This document shows, in pieces, positions 33,473-41,453 of a stretch of 64,000 nt of DNA. The notes beneath the pieces are model-generated. The model saw nothing but the letters and a program-made list of their open reading frames with translations. It did not search any database and was not told the origin of the DNA. The stretch's first letter is position 1, and each line of letters opens with the position of its first letter. Origin of the DNA: Bryobacterales bacterium (GTDB lineage: Bacteria > Acidobacteriota > Terriglobia > Bryobacterales > Bryobacteraceae); NCBI GenBank assembly GCA_020846745.1, contig JADLDI010000125.1, positions 50,222 through 114,221 on the forward strand. Direction: 5' to 3'. Made by a program: the position numbers and the translations under genes.

Positions 33473-36283
33473 ATGCTGGGCGTAGTAGCGGGCGCACTCC
33501 TTCTGTTGCTGGTCGTAAACACGGCGTACATCGCCGCCTTCTCCAGTCCAACCATCTTTTACGTCACGAACGTCTTCGTGCACATCGGCGTCGGCCTCGT
33601 CCTAACGGTTGCCGCCATACGTTACCTTAGCCGGTACCGCCTCCCGTCTATCCTATTAATACTGTCGGGCCTGCTCGGCGCATGGCTCACCTATGCCGCC
33701 GCGGCCCGCGCCTTCGACGACATCGCACGCCATACCTACTGGCCGTACGTGATCCATGTCATCGCCGGCGCCGCCTCTATCCTGATCCTGCTTGTCCTCA
33801 CCCGCAGCAAAGTCCTCGCCGCCACCTGCGCCGGCGCCGTCCTCCTCTTCGCCGGATCGGTCGGTTATCGGAAAGCTTTCCCGAACCCCGACCATCGCAT
33901 CCGCAACCCGCAACTCGTCCCCGTCTCGATGGAAGAAGAAGGCGCCGGGCCCAGCTCGCCCTTCTGGCCGTCATCCTCCAACACCAGCGTCAACCGGACC
34001 ATCCCCTCCGACTTCTTCATGGACTCGAAGCTCTGCGGCTCCTGCCACAAAGACATCTACGAACAGTGGAACTCGTCCATGCACCACTTCGCCAGCTTCA
34101 ACAACCAGTTCTACCGCAAGTCGATCGAACAGATGCAGGAACTCTCGGGCACCAAAGGCTCCAAGTGGTGCGCCGGCTGTCATGACCATGCCGTCTTCTT
34201 CAATGGCCGCTTCGACAAGCCCATCAAAGACCAGATCGACACCCCCGAAGCCCAGAACGGCCTCGGCTGCCTGTCGTGCCACTCGATCATCAAGGTCCAC
34301 GGCAGCATGGGCAACGGTGGCTTCCTCATCGAGTACCCACCGCTCCACGACCTCGCCTCTTCGAAGAACCCCTACATCCGCTACATCGACCGGTTCTTCA
34401 CGTTCCTCGATCCCCAGCCGCACAAAGAGACCTTTATCAAACCCTTTATGCGTCACGATGCGGCCGAGTATTGCTCGTCCTGCCACAAGGTCCACCTCGA
34501 CGTTCCGGTCAATAACTACCGCTGGGTCCGCGGCTTCAACGATTACGACAACTGGCAAGCCTCAGGCGTCTCCGGCCAAGGCGCGCGATCGTTCTACTAC
34601 CCGCCCAAGACGTCTACCTGCTCCGATTGCCACATGCCGCTGATCGATGGCAAAGACCCTGCGGCCAAACAAGGCAAAGTCCACTCCCACCGCTTCGCCG
34701 CGGCCAACACCGCCGTCTCGCATGTTAACGGCGACGCCAAGCAGTTCAAGGAAACGGTGGACTTCCTGCAATCCGGCTTCATTAGCGTCGACATCTTCGC
34801 CGCCGTGCCCGTTCCCGACACCGGCGCCGAACCGCAGATGCGCCGCCGCGCCGCGCAGCAGCAGCCGCAACTGATGAGCACCTTTGCCGTCGGTGAGGAA
34901 GCCGAACACACCGGCGATGTCTTCGTCCGCGAAGTCTCAAACGTTGCCGCCCCGCTCGACCGTACGCCCACGAAGTTCCAACCCGGCTCCACTGTCCGAG
35001 TGGATGCCGTCGTCCGCACCCGCAAGATCGGCCACTTCTTCCCCGGCGGCACCGTCGACTCCTTTGATGTCTGGCTTGAATTCGAAGCCACCGACGCCAC
35101 CGGCCGCAAGATCTTCCACTCGGGCTTTGTCGAAGACAACGGTCGCGGGCCCGTAGAACGCGGCGCGCACATGTACCGCTCCTACATGCTCGACGGGGCA
35201 GGGAACCCCATCAACAAGCGCAACGCCTGGCAGATGCGTAGCGTGCTCTATGTGCGCCTCATCCCGCCCGGCGCTGCCGACACGGTTCACTACCGCCTCA
35301 AGATCCCGAACGACGCGAAAGGACCCATCCAACTCCGCGCCAAACTCAACTACCGCAAGTTCTCCCACTACTACACGCAATTCGCCTACGCCGGTAAAGC
35401 CGAGGGGGGAGAATCGGCCAGCGACCACGATTCCCGCCACTACACCTACACCGCCGCCAATATCCCCAAGAACGTCTCCGGCAACATCAAGGGCCGTATA
35501 CCCGACCTGCCCATCATCACCCTTGCCACTACTGAATCGCGCCTCCAGATCGCAGCCAAAGGCGAACCCACCGAATGGAAACGCCTCGTCGAAAAGCGCG
35601 ACCGCGAGCGTTGGAACGACTGGGGCATCGGCATGCTCCTCCAAGGCGACCTCAAAGGCGCCGAATACGCCTTCCAGCGCGTCACCGAGGCCGAACCCGA
35701 GTATGCCGATGGCTGGCTGAACGTCGCCCGCGCTCTGATTCAGGAAGGCCAAACCGAAGCCGCCAAAGCCTACCTTGCGAAAGCCCAGCAGCACGGCCCG
35801 CAGCTCGGCCGAGTCCACTTCTTCCGCGCCATGGTTGAGAAAGCCGATGGCGACTACGACGCCGCTCTCAAGTCTTTACAACAGGTGGCCGCGCAGTACC
35901 CGCGCGACCGTGTAGTGCTCAACCAAATCGGTCGCCTCCACTTCCTGCGTCGCGAATACAAGCAGGCCGTCGAAGCACTGGCCCAAGTCATCTCCGTCGA
36001 TCCCGAAGACGTGCAAGCACACTACAACCTGATGCTCGCCTACCGTGGCATGGGCAACGCCGAAGCCGCCGCCCGCGAAGAAAAGCTGTTCCGCCGCTTC
36101 AAAGCCGACGAAGCCGCCCAAACCGTGACGCTCAAACCGCGCCTGCTATCGCCCGAAGACAACAACGAGCGCCAGCAGATCCACGACCATGAGTCAGTCT
36201 CCCTGCCACCCGAAGTCAAGAAGCCGCTTACGAGTAAAACGTTATCCGGCGACCATACGGTTCAGTTCAGCCGGCGAGACTGA
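33473..36283 (+). CDS. Membrane-anchored pentahaem cytochrome c with C-terminal TPRs
   Basis: A 936-residue protein with about four N-terminal membrane helices (residues 1-135). Five CxxCH haem sites follow: CGSCH (about 187), CAGCH (233), CLSCH (266), CSSCH (334) and CSDCH (383), arranged as in cytochrome c554-like multihaem domains. A beta-rich region comes next, and the last about 230 residues are TPR repeats (NDWGIGMLLQGDLKGAEYAF, YAVDGW-like LNVARALIQEGQTEAA). It should sit in the inner membrane with haems on the periplasmic side, carrying electrons to or from the cotranscribed CRTAC1 protein or another partner. The stop is at 36281-36283. Haem motifs are certain; the reaction is unknown. 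Confidence 0.85.
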   Translation: MLGVVAGALLLLLVVNTAYIAAFSSPTIFYVTNVFVHIGVGLVLTVAAIRYLSRYRLPSILLILSGLLGAWLTYAAAARAFDDIARHTYWPYVIHVIAGAASILILLVLTRSKVLAATCAGAVLLFAGSVGYRKAFPNPDHRIRNPQLVPVSMEEEGAGPSSPFWPSSSNTSVNRTIPSDFFMDSKLCGSCHKDIYEQWNSSMHHFASFNNQFYRKSIEQMQELSGTKGSKWCAGCHDHAVFFNGRFDKPIKDQIDTPEAQNGLGCLSCHSIIKVHGSMGNGGFLIEYPPLHDLASSKNPYIRYIDRFFTFLDPQPHKETFIKPFMRHDAAEYCSSCHKVHLDVPVNNYRWVRGFNDYDNWQASGVSGQGARSFYYPPKTSTCSDCHMPLIDGKDPAAKQGKVHSHRFAAANTAVSHVNGDAKQFKETVDFLQSGFISVDIFAAVPVPDTGAEPQMRRRAAQQQPQLMSTFAVGEEAEHTGDVFVREVSNVAAPLDRTPTKFQPGSTVRVDAVVRTRKIGHFFPGGTVDSFDVWLEFEATDATGRKIFHSGFVEDNGRGPVERGAHMYRSYMLDGAGNPINKRNAWQMRSVLYVRLIPPGAADTVHYRLKIPNDAKGPIQLRAKLNYRKFSHYYTQFAYAGKAEGGESASDHDSRHYTYTAANIPKNVSGNIKGRIPDLPIITLATTESRLQIAAKGEPTEWKRLVEKRDRERWNDWGIGMLLQGDLKGAEYAFQRVTEAEPEYADGWLNVARALIQEGQTEAAKAYLAKAQQHGPQLGRVHFFRAMVEKADGDYDAALKSLQQVAAQYPRDRVVLNQIGRLHFLRREYKQAVEALAQVISVDPEDVQAHYNLMLAYRGMGNAEAAAREEKLFRRFKADEAAQTVTLKPRLLSPEDNNERQQIHDHESVSLPPEVKKPLTSKTLSGDHTVQFSRRD

Positions 36284-36316
36284 TTGCTGTTTCCCGCGCG
36301 GCCGACGGGCTTGGGT

Positions 36317-36562
36317 TTACTTGTAAATCTCCGAACGATGACCAACCGCGATCACTTCAAGCCCATCCTCGATTTGTCGAAAAATTGCTCGATAATCGCC
36401 GCAGCGTAGGCGGAAGCAGCCCTGCCATTCGCCATGGAGTGGCGAAACGTCACCGACGCCTGACTCACCGAATCGGGCAATCGTTTCCAGAATGCGCAAA
36501 GCATCGGTGCGATTGATTGCTCGCAATTGCATCCGTGCTTCGGTTGTGAATGGGAAACGCAA
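36317..36562 (-). CDS. RelE/ParE-superfamily toxin
   Basis: 81 residues. The pattern RAINRTDALRILETIARF...PLHGEWQGCFRLRCGDYRAIFRQ...LEVIAVGHRSEIYK matches RelE-type toxins, including the conserved RL-x-x-GDYR-x-x strand and the C-terminal HR-x-x-IY. It is the second gene of a pair, 9 nt after the small antitoxin-like gene on the same strand. It probably cleaves mRNA at the ribosome when unbound. All the usual core residues are present, so it is plausibly active. Confidence 0.85.
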   Translation of the reverse strand: MRFPFTTEARMQLRAINRTDALRILETIARFGESGVGDVSPLHGEWQGCFRLRCGDYRAIFRQIEDGLEVIAVGHRSEIYK

Positions 36563-36571
36563 CGCTTGGGA

Positions 36572-36784
36572 CTAGTCGAGCAGCTTCTCGACCATCTCGG
36601 CGTAATCGCGGCACACAACCGTTTCGCCTGCCTCGGCCTGGGCAAGTCCGCGGCGGATTGAGTCGGCAAATTCAGGGCCGATTGGTTCTTTTGAGATCAT
36701 CATCAATAACCGCTCGGCCGTGGCGATCTCCGTCTCAGGAAGCGAGTCGACGAGTTCGTGGAGGACGTGCCGGCTGACCATCAT
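36572..36784 (-). CDS. Antitoxin partner of RelE-like toxin
   Basis: 70 residues from ATG 36784 (an ATG at 36796 would add four). It is acidic and helical: VSRHVLHELVDSLPETEIATAERLLMMIS, then a less ordered C-terminus ending MVEKLLD. I recognise no standard DNA-binding fold, but this type of short helical protein commonly precedes RelE/ParE toxins. Order (antitoxin then toxin), 9-nt spacing and strand support the assignment, which is contextual. Confidence 0.7.
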   Translation of the reverse strand: MMVSRHVLHELVDSLPETEIATAERLLMMISKEPIGPEFADSIRRGLAQAEAGETVVCRDYAEMVEKLLD

Positions 36785-36912
36785 ACTTCTATCCACAGTC
36801 TACAACGGTCGGCCGCTGGAAGGGCTGGCTCTAGACTGTTGGGTAACAACGTTTAGAACCGCCATGTTGCGGCGGACGGAACAAGAGACTCAAGCGCCAA
36901 AAATCAAGCTAC

Positions 36913-37155
36913 ATGGAGAACTGGAGAGAACGGATCAGCGTGAATCCCGCTGTTTGTCAGGGCAAAGCTTGCATCCGCGGCACGCGAATTATGGTTTCGG
37001 TGGTCCTGGATAACCTTGCCGCGGGCGTGGACCGTGCCGCAATTCTCGCCAGCTATCCATCTTTGGAGCCCGCCGATATTGATGCGGCGATAGCCTATGC
37101 TGCCGAATTGGCCCGGGAAGGTGTGATGGCACTTCCCGTTGAGATGGGCACGTGA
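36913..37155 (+). CDS. DUF433 antitoxin
   Basis: 80 residues, nearly all DUF433: RISVNPAVCQGKACIRGTRIMVSVVLDNLAAGVDRAAILASYPSLEPADIDAAIAYAAELA. This helix-turn-helix family usually pairs with a DUF5615 PIN-like toxin, whose truncated remnant starts at the GTGA overlap with this gene's stop. The antitoxin itself looks intact. Confidence 0.88.
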   Translation: MENWRERISVNPAVCQGKACIRGTRIMVSVVLDNLAAGVDRAAILASYPSLEPADIDAAIAYAAELAREGVMALPVEMGT

Positions 37156-37307
37156 AATTTAAGACCGATGAAAATCTCCAGGCCGAAGCAGCTGCAGTAG
37201 TTGCGTCCACACGTAGGTTAATGCCTTCCGCCAGCTTTGCAATCGGGCCAGTCGCCCACTCGCACTCAATCCTTCACCTGATGGAATGTTTTCGAGGGGT
37301 AGAATAA
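37152..37307 (+). pseudogene. DUF5615 PIN-like toxin, truncated
   Basis: A GTG start at 37152 overlaps the DUF433 stop by 4 nt. The first 19 residues, VKFKTDENLQAEAAAVVAST, match the opening of DUF5615 proteins (strand with D-E-N-L active-site Asp). The next 30 residues do not, and the frame stops at 37305-37307 after 51 residues where a normal toxin has about 115. This indicates a 3' deletion fused to unrelated sequence. It is expected to be inactive, leaving the antitoxin unpaired. Confidence 0.7.
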
Positions 37308-37311
37308 CGCT

Positions 37312-38658
37312 GTGATCCCGTTTCCCAGCACAGGGGCGGTGACTCTGATATTGGCCGCCGTTGCACTCAGAGGCGCCGACCTCAGCTACACATTTCAATA
37401 CGACGGAAACCCTCAACACGGGGTCGTGGTCGATGTGCGCTTCGACGTGAACGCAGCGGGACCGCAACAACTCGTTTTGCCAAGCAAGTATGGGGGACAG
37501 AACGAGATGTGGCGGTCGATTTCAGGGTTGGAAGTGATTGGCGGGCCCGTCAAATTGCAGCCTGGCCCCAGGCCTGACTTGCGCAGGATCCACGCGTCGG
37601 GCAACGGCCCCTGCCAGATTCGGTACAGGGTCGCGGGAGTCACTGGACCATTGGGGCATAGCGTATATTACTGGCCGATCCTTAAGTCCGAGTACATGCA
37701 CCTGCTAGGCAAAGCATTCCTGGTTATGCCTGATTGGCCCGAACTTAGTCCTGTTTCCATAGAGTTAAGTTGGAGACTGCCCGATGGATGGGTTGCCATC
37801 AACAGCTTGGGCCTGGGCGAGGGAGCACAGAGATTCTCCGGCTCGCTATTCCAATTACGGCAGGGCGTCTACGTCGCGGGCGACTTCCGCCTCCGTCGAT
37901 TCGAAATACGAGGGAAGCCAGCGGCTGTCGCGTTACGCGGTCGATGGGGCTTCACCGACGACGAGTTTGCGACATTTGTGAACCGTATTGTGGCTGCCCA
38001 ACGAGCGTTTTGGAAAGACGATGATTTGCCGAAGGGCGCAAACCTCGATCCTTCGTTCCGATATCTGTTTTTCCACGAGCTATTTCACACCTGGAACCCC
38101 AACAAGCTTACCCACTCCGGCGGCGTACCACCAGCTCTTTACTGGTTCAGCGAAGGTTTCACGGACTATTATGCCTACGTGCTTCAGATGCTTGAAGGCT
38201 TCGAGTCGTTTCCCGACCACATGGACCGAATGACCAAGATCATGTCACGGTACTGGACATGGCGTACACGAAATTTACCCAATCACGCCGCCGCACAGGA
38301 TTACTATTCCGACCCAGAAGCTCAGAAAGTCGCGTATTTCCGAGGCACGCTGGTCGCATTGAATTGGAATGCCGCGATTCGTGAGGCGTCCCAAGGCAAA
38401 TCGTCCCTGAACGACTTTATGCGGGCGCTAAAGAGCCGAGTTGAACGGACGCACGAGGAACTCACACATGCAGTCCTGGTTAGCGAAGCAGAGCGATTCG
38501 GAATTGGCGGCGCCGAGAAACAGATTGCCCGTTGGATTGATCATGGAGACACGGTTGAGGTCCGCAGCGATAGTTTTGGCCCATGCGCCGAGATGATCGG
38601 CACCGATCCTCCTCAATTTCGAATAGCCCGCCAGCAGTGCGTCGAGTGGTTCAAGTGA
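37312..38658 (+). CDS. Exported M61-like metallopeptidase
   Basis: 448 residues, starting at GTG 37312 with a signal peptide. The zinc motif HELFH is at residues 255-259 followed by TWNP, with the third ligand Glu at about 281 in YWFSEGFTDYYA. This is the layout of M61 glycyl aminopeptidases. The N-terminal half is a beta domain. It lacks the C-terminal PDZ domain seen in many M61 proteins. A -10-like TAGAAT (37300-37305) lies 6 nt before the GTG, overlapping the end of the upstream toxin remnant. The catalytic set is complete; substrate unknown. Confidence 0.82.
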   Translation: MIPFPSTGAVTLILAAVALRGADLSYTFQYDGNPQHGVVVDVRFDVNAAGPQQLVLPSKYGGQNEMWRSISGLEVIGGPVKLQPGPRPDLRRIHASGNGPCQIRYRVAGVTGPLGHSVYYWPILKSEYMHLLGKAFLVMPDWPELSPVSIELSWRLPDGWVAINSLGLGEGAQRFSGSLFQLRQGVYVAGDFRLRRFEIRGKPAAVALRGRWGFTDDEFATFVNRIVAAQRAFWKDDDLPKGANLDPSFRYLFFHELFHTWNPNKLTHSGGVPPALYWFSEGFTDYYAYVLQMLEGFESFPDHMDRMTKIMSRYWTWRTRNLPNHAAAQDYYSDPEAQKVAYFRGTLVALNWNAAIREASQGKSSLNDFMRALKSRVERTHEELTHAVLVSEAERFGIGGAEKQIARWIDHGDTVEVRSDSFGPCAEMIGTDPPQFRIARQQCVEWFK

Positions 38659-38741
38659 CTCACCGGGCGGACGGCAGTAAAGTCGCGGGTAACGGATTCA
38701 GAGCGGTGTCCGAGTGGCGGTAGACTAGGAAACGAGAGGCC

Positions 38742-38957
38742 ATGGTTCTCAGCGCCAACGAAGAGTCGCTCATCAAAGTCGTACGGATGCTACCGCCGGA
38801 CGAGGCCACGAAGGTGCTCGTTTGGGCGCAGCAACTCTCAGATCTCGGAACAGGGAGGCGTGTGGAGTGGTCGGATTCCTGGTCGGACGAGGATCGGCGG
38901 GACGCTACTTTCGCCTCTCTCGAGCGCTTTGAGCAGCAGGAGCGCGAAGGGCATTGA
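38742..38957 (+). CDS. Antitoxin-like partner of MazF/PemK
   Basis: 71 residues: SLIKVVRMLPPDEATKVLVWAQQLSDL, then an acidic WSDSWSDEDRRDATFASLERFEQQE tail. Helical, with no obvious DNA-binding domain. The stop overlaps the TTG start of a MazF/PemK-type toxin by 4 nt (TTGA). Assignment as antitoxin rests on this coupling and on the acidic C-terminal segment expected to bind toxin. Confidence 0.7.
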   Translation: MVLSANEESLIKVVRMLPPDEATKVLVWAQQLSDLGTGRRVEWSDSWSDEDRRDATFASLERFEQQEREGH

Positions 38958-39280
38958 AGCCAGGTGACGTCGTGGTCGGCGCATTCCCTGGCGCAGACAC
39001 GACCAAGGTCCGGCCCGCTGTGGTGCTCTCCACTGAACTCTATCACCACTATAGACCTGACGTGATCGTCGGTCTGATTACCACGCAATCCCCCAGTGAA
39101 CTCGCGCCCACGGACTGCGAATTGCGTGATTGGCGACAGGCGGGACTCCGTCAGCCCTCGTTCTTCAGATTGTTCCCCGTGACGCTCCTACAGCGGGAAG
39201 TAAGGTTGATTGGGCGGCTTTCTGAGCCCGATTGGTTTTCGGTTCGTGCGTGCTTCAAAGCGGGTTTTGAAAGCGAGTGA
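38954..39280 (+). CDS. MazF/PemK-family toxin
   Basis: 108 residues from a TTG start coupled to the upstream antitoxin. MKPGDVVVGAFPGADTTKVRPAVVLST and the later RQPSFFRLFPVTLLQREVRLIGRLS match the SH3-like MazF/PemK fold, with the conserved R-P-A-V-V-L strand and the Thr/Ser-containing active-site loop region. It is probably an mRNA interferase. It appears intact. Confidence 0.85.
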   Translation: MKPGDVVVGAFPGADTTKVRPAVVLSTELYHHYRPDVIVGLITTQSPSELAPTDCELRDWRQAGLRQPSFFRLFPVTLLQREVRLIGRLSEPDWFSVRACFKAGFESE

Positions 39281-39360
39281 GGCCGCGCGGATCGCCCTTT
39301 GTGGGCATACAACATCGGCCTAATGCGCGTACGTCAGCACGCTCCAACCAAGCTCGCTGC

Positions 39361-40599
39361 CTACCAGCGTCCGCGCGACGGGCGCCGTTCCCGGAACCCG
39401 TGCGAACTGCCGGCCGGGCGGTCTTGCTTGAACGGCCGAGCCTCTCCGGCCGGCCGCGCCTCTTTCACTTCCTTGACCAATCCCGCGGGGACCGGCTGTT
39501 CTGTCATCTGCACCTTCATCGCCCGCTCGATCCGCCTCACTTCGGACCGTTCGGAACGGTTGCTGAAAGTCGATGCCGTGCCCACCGCACCTGCACGACC
39601 CGTCCTGCCTGCGCGATGGATGAAGTCCTCGGGCATTTGCGGCAGGTCGTAGTTCACCACGTGGGCGACATCGTCCACATGGATCCCACGAGCCGCTACG
39701 TCGGTCGCCACCAGCACACGATAGGTGCCGGTCTTGAAACCCTTCAGCGCTGTGTTGCGCTGGCCCTGCGTGCGTCCGCCATGAATGCGTGCCGCCGCTA
39801 CACCTTGCTTTGCCAAACGGTCGGCTAAGCGATCGGTACCATGCTTGGTCCGCGTGAACACCAGGAACGCGCCCTGATCGTTCTGCAGCAGATGATGCAG
39901 CAGTGCGAGCTTGCGGTCCTGCTCCACTTCGTACACGTGCAGGTTGATGCCTTCAGCCGGCTTCGTCGTCGCGCCGATCGCAATCCGCACCGGATCTTTC
40001 ACCTGTTCCTCGATCAACTTCGCCATCGACTTGTCGATGGTCGCCGAGAACAGCAGAGTCTGCCGCTCCGGGGGTGTCTTTTCGAGGATTGCCTTGATTG
40101 ACGGCAGGAAGCCCATGTCGAGCATCCGGTCCGCTTCGTCCAGCACCACAACTTCAACTGCGCCCAACTTCACGAGCTTTCGATCAAGGAAGTCGCACAG
40201 CCGGCCCGGAGTTGCCACGATGATCTGCGCGCCATTGCGGATGTCACGCAACTGCCGCTGTTCGTCCATTCCGCCCACTACGGCCGTAGCCGCGATCTGC
40301 GTGCGCGCCGTCAACAGCGCGAAGGCATCACGGATCTGCAACGCCAGTTCCCGCGTCGGGCTCAATATCACCGCACGCACCGTTCGCGGCTTAGCGGGTG
40401 TTGAAAGCAGCCGCTCGACGATCGGCAACGCGAAGGCCAGCGTCTTGCCTGTACCCGTTTGGGCCGTGGCAATCACGTCTCTACCCTCCAGCGCCGGCGG
40501 TATCGCCTCTGCCTGGACCGGTGTCGGTTTGGAAAACTTGTTTTTTTCGAGATTGCTCTGTACTTGAGAGCTAAGATTCAGTTCAGAAAATAGATTCAT
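39361..40599 (-). CDS. rhlE: DEAD-box RNA helicase (RhlE-like)
   Basis: A 412-residue ATP-dependent RNA helicase. Motifs in order: Q-motif FSKPTPVQAEAIPPAL, AQTGTGKT (Walker A), PTRELALQI, TPGRL, DEAD (VVLDEADRMLDMGF), SAT, HGGRTQGQRN, ATDVAARGIHVDDVAHVVNYD and HRAGRTGRAG. A short basic tail rich in R/P/G follows (GEARPFKQDRPAGSS). The length and tail fit RhlE, used in rRNA maturation and cold adaptation. The ATG overlaps the stop of a small basic gene (ATGA), and the RRM gene lies upstream on the same strand. Confidence 0.93.
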   Translation of the reverse strand: MNLFSELNLSSQVQSNLEKNKFSKPTPVQAEAIPPALEGRDVIATAQTGTGKTLAFALPIVERLLSTPAKPRTVRAVILSPTRELALQIRDAFALLTARTQIAATAVVGGMDEQRQLRDIRNGAQIIVATPGRLCDFLDRKLVKLGAVEVVVLDEADRMLDMGFLPSIKAILEKTPPERQTLLFSATIDKSMAKLIEEQVKDPVRIAIGATTKPAEGINLHVYEVEQDRKLALLHHLLQNDQGAFLVFTRTKHGTDRLADRLAKQGVAAARIHGGRTQGQRNTALKGFKTGTYRVLVATDVAARGIHVDDVAHVVNYDLPQMPEDFIHRAGRTGRAGAVGTASTFSNRSERSEVRRIERAMKVQMTEQPVPAGLVKEVKEARPAGEARPFKQDRPAGSSHGFRERRPSRGRW

Positions 40600-40802
40600 T
40601 CAGTAGATAAGGAATTGGAAACTGTGGCAGTAAGATTCTGCTCATCCTCGGCGAGTGAAGCCTCTTCCGGATTTGTTTCCGTTTCCTGGGTCTCATCGCC
40701 CTGCTTGCGCTGCAGCCGCTTTTGACGCTTTTCTTCCTGGCGTTGCCGCCGCTGCTCTTCTTTCTGCCGTTTTTTAAATGTCTGCGGACCTCGTCCAGCC
40801 AT
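40596..40802 (-). CDS. Small basic protein upstream of rhlE
   Basis: 68 residues from ATG 40802, behind AGGAG. The N-terminus MAGRGPQTFKKRQKEEQRRQRQEEKRQKRLQRKQ is a strongly charged, probably helical segment, followed by an acidic TQETETNPEEASLAEDEQ. It resembles short RNA- or ribosome-associated proteins found beside helicases in several bacterial phyla. No catalytic motif. The stop overlaps rhlE (ATGA). The true start was chosen over longer options because of the ribosome site and family-like MAGRGPQTF opening. Confidence 0.75.
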   Translation of the reverse strand: MAGRGPQTFKKRQKEEQRRQRQEEKRQKRLQRKQGDETQETETNPEEASLAEDEQNLTATVSNSLSTE

Positions 40803-40906
40803 ACCGTTGATTCTCCTTGTTGTTGCACCCACTGCGAATGCTCCCAGCAATCGCAGTGGTAGTTCGGAATGGCCAGTGCTCCGGCCTTACTCACCCGATT
40901 GGGCGA

Positions 40907-41224
40907 TTAGTAACGACGCGGACCGCGTCCGCCGCCGCCGGAGTTGCGCGAGAACCCGCCGCGGCCGCCGCCACCTTCGGTCTTCGGCCGGGCTTCGTTC
41001 ACATTCATCGCACGGCCATTCAGGTCGGCGCCATTCAAAGACGAAATGGCGGTTTGCGCATCACGCGCTTCCGTCATCTCAACAAAAGCAAAGCCGCGCG
41101 CCTGGCCCGTATCGCGATCGGTGATAACGTTCACCTTTTCAACCGGACCGTAAGCGGAAAATGCGGCGTAGAGATCGTCCTGAGTAGTTTGATAGCTCAG
41201 GTTTCCAACGAAAATATTCGTCAT
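40907..41224 (-). CDS. RRM-domain RNA-binding protein, glycine-rich tail
   Basis: 105 residues from ATG 41224 (AAAGGAAC upstream). One RRM: RNP2 IFVGNL at residues 4-9 and RNP1 RGFAFVEM at about 43-50, with all the usual aromatic contacts. The C-terminal about 25 residues are Gly/Arg-rich (GGGGRGGFSRNSGGGGRGPRRY). Such proteins bind single-stranded RNA and are cold-inducible in cyanobacteria. The cluster with a DEAD-box helicase suggests an RNA-remodelling module. The 213-nt region upstream to the divergent gene holds the promoters; I see no further gene there. Confidence 0.9.
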   Translation of the reverse strand: MTNIFVGNLSYQTTQDDLYAAFSAYGPVEKVNVITDRDTGQARGFAFVEMTEARDAQTAISSLNGADLNGRAMNVNEARPKTEGGGGRGGFSRNSGGGGRGPRRY

Positions 41225-41418
41225 TCGTGTTCCTTTCAAGTTGCTCAGACTGCGCTCTGGATTGTTCGGAGAGCGGCAGGTGAGGCACTCGTCGGAAACA
41301 GAGGGCGGGCAAAGACTCTTTTAGGGTACCACGTTCCCGTGGTGCTCGCAGGTGAGCAGACTACTTGCGAAGACGAGACGCGTCACGGCTGTAAGGTTCG
41401 CATAAGAAGCCTGCCCGC

Positions 41419-41446
41419 TTGGTTTGACCGCGCATTGCGTTAGAAT
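41419..41446 (+). promoter_or_regulatory. Promoter of the 2-hydroxyacid dehydrogenase gene
   Basis: TTGGTT (41419-41424), a 16-nt spacer and TAGAAT (41441-41446), only 7 nt before the ATG at 41454 with no ribosome site, suggesting a leaderless mRNA. Confidence 0.4.
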
Positions 41447-41453
41447 CGGCAGA

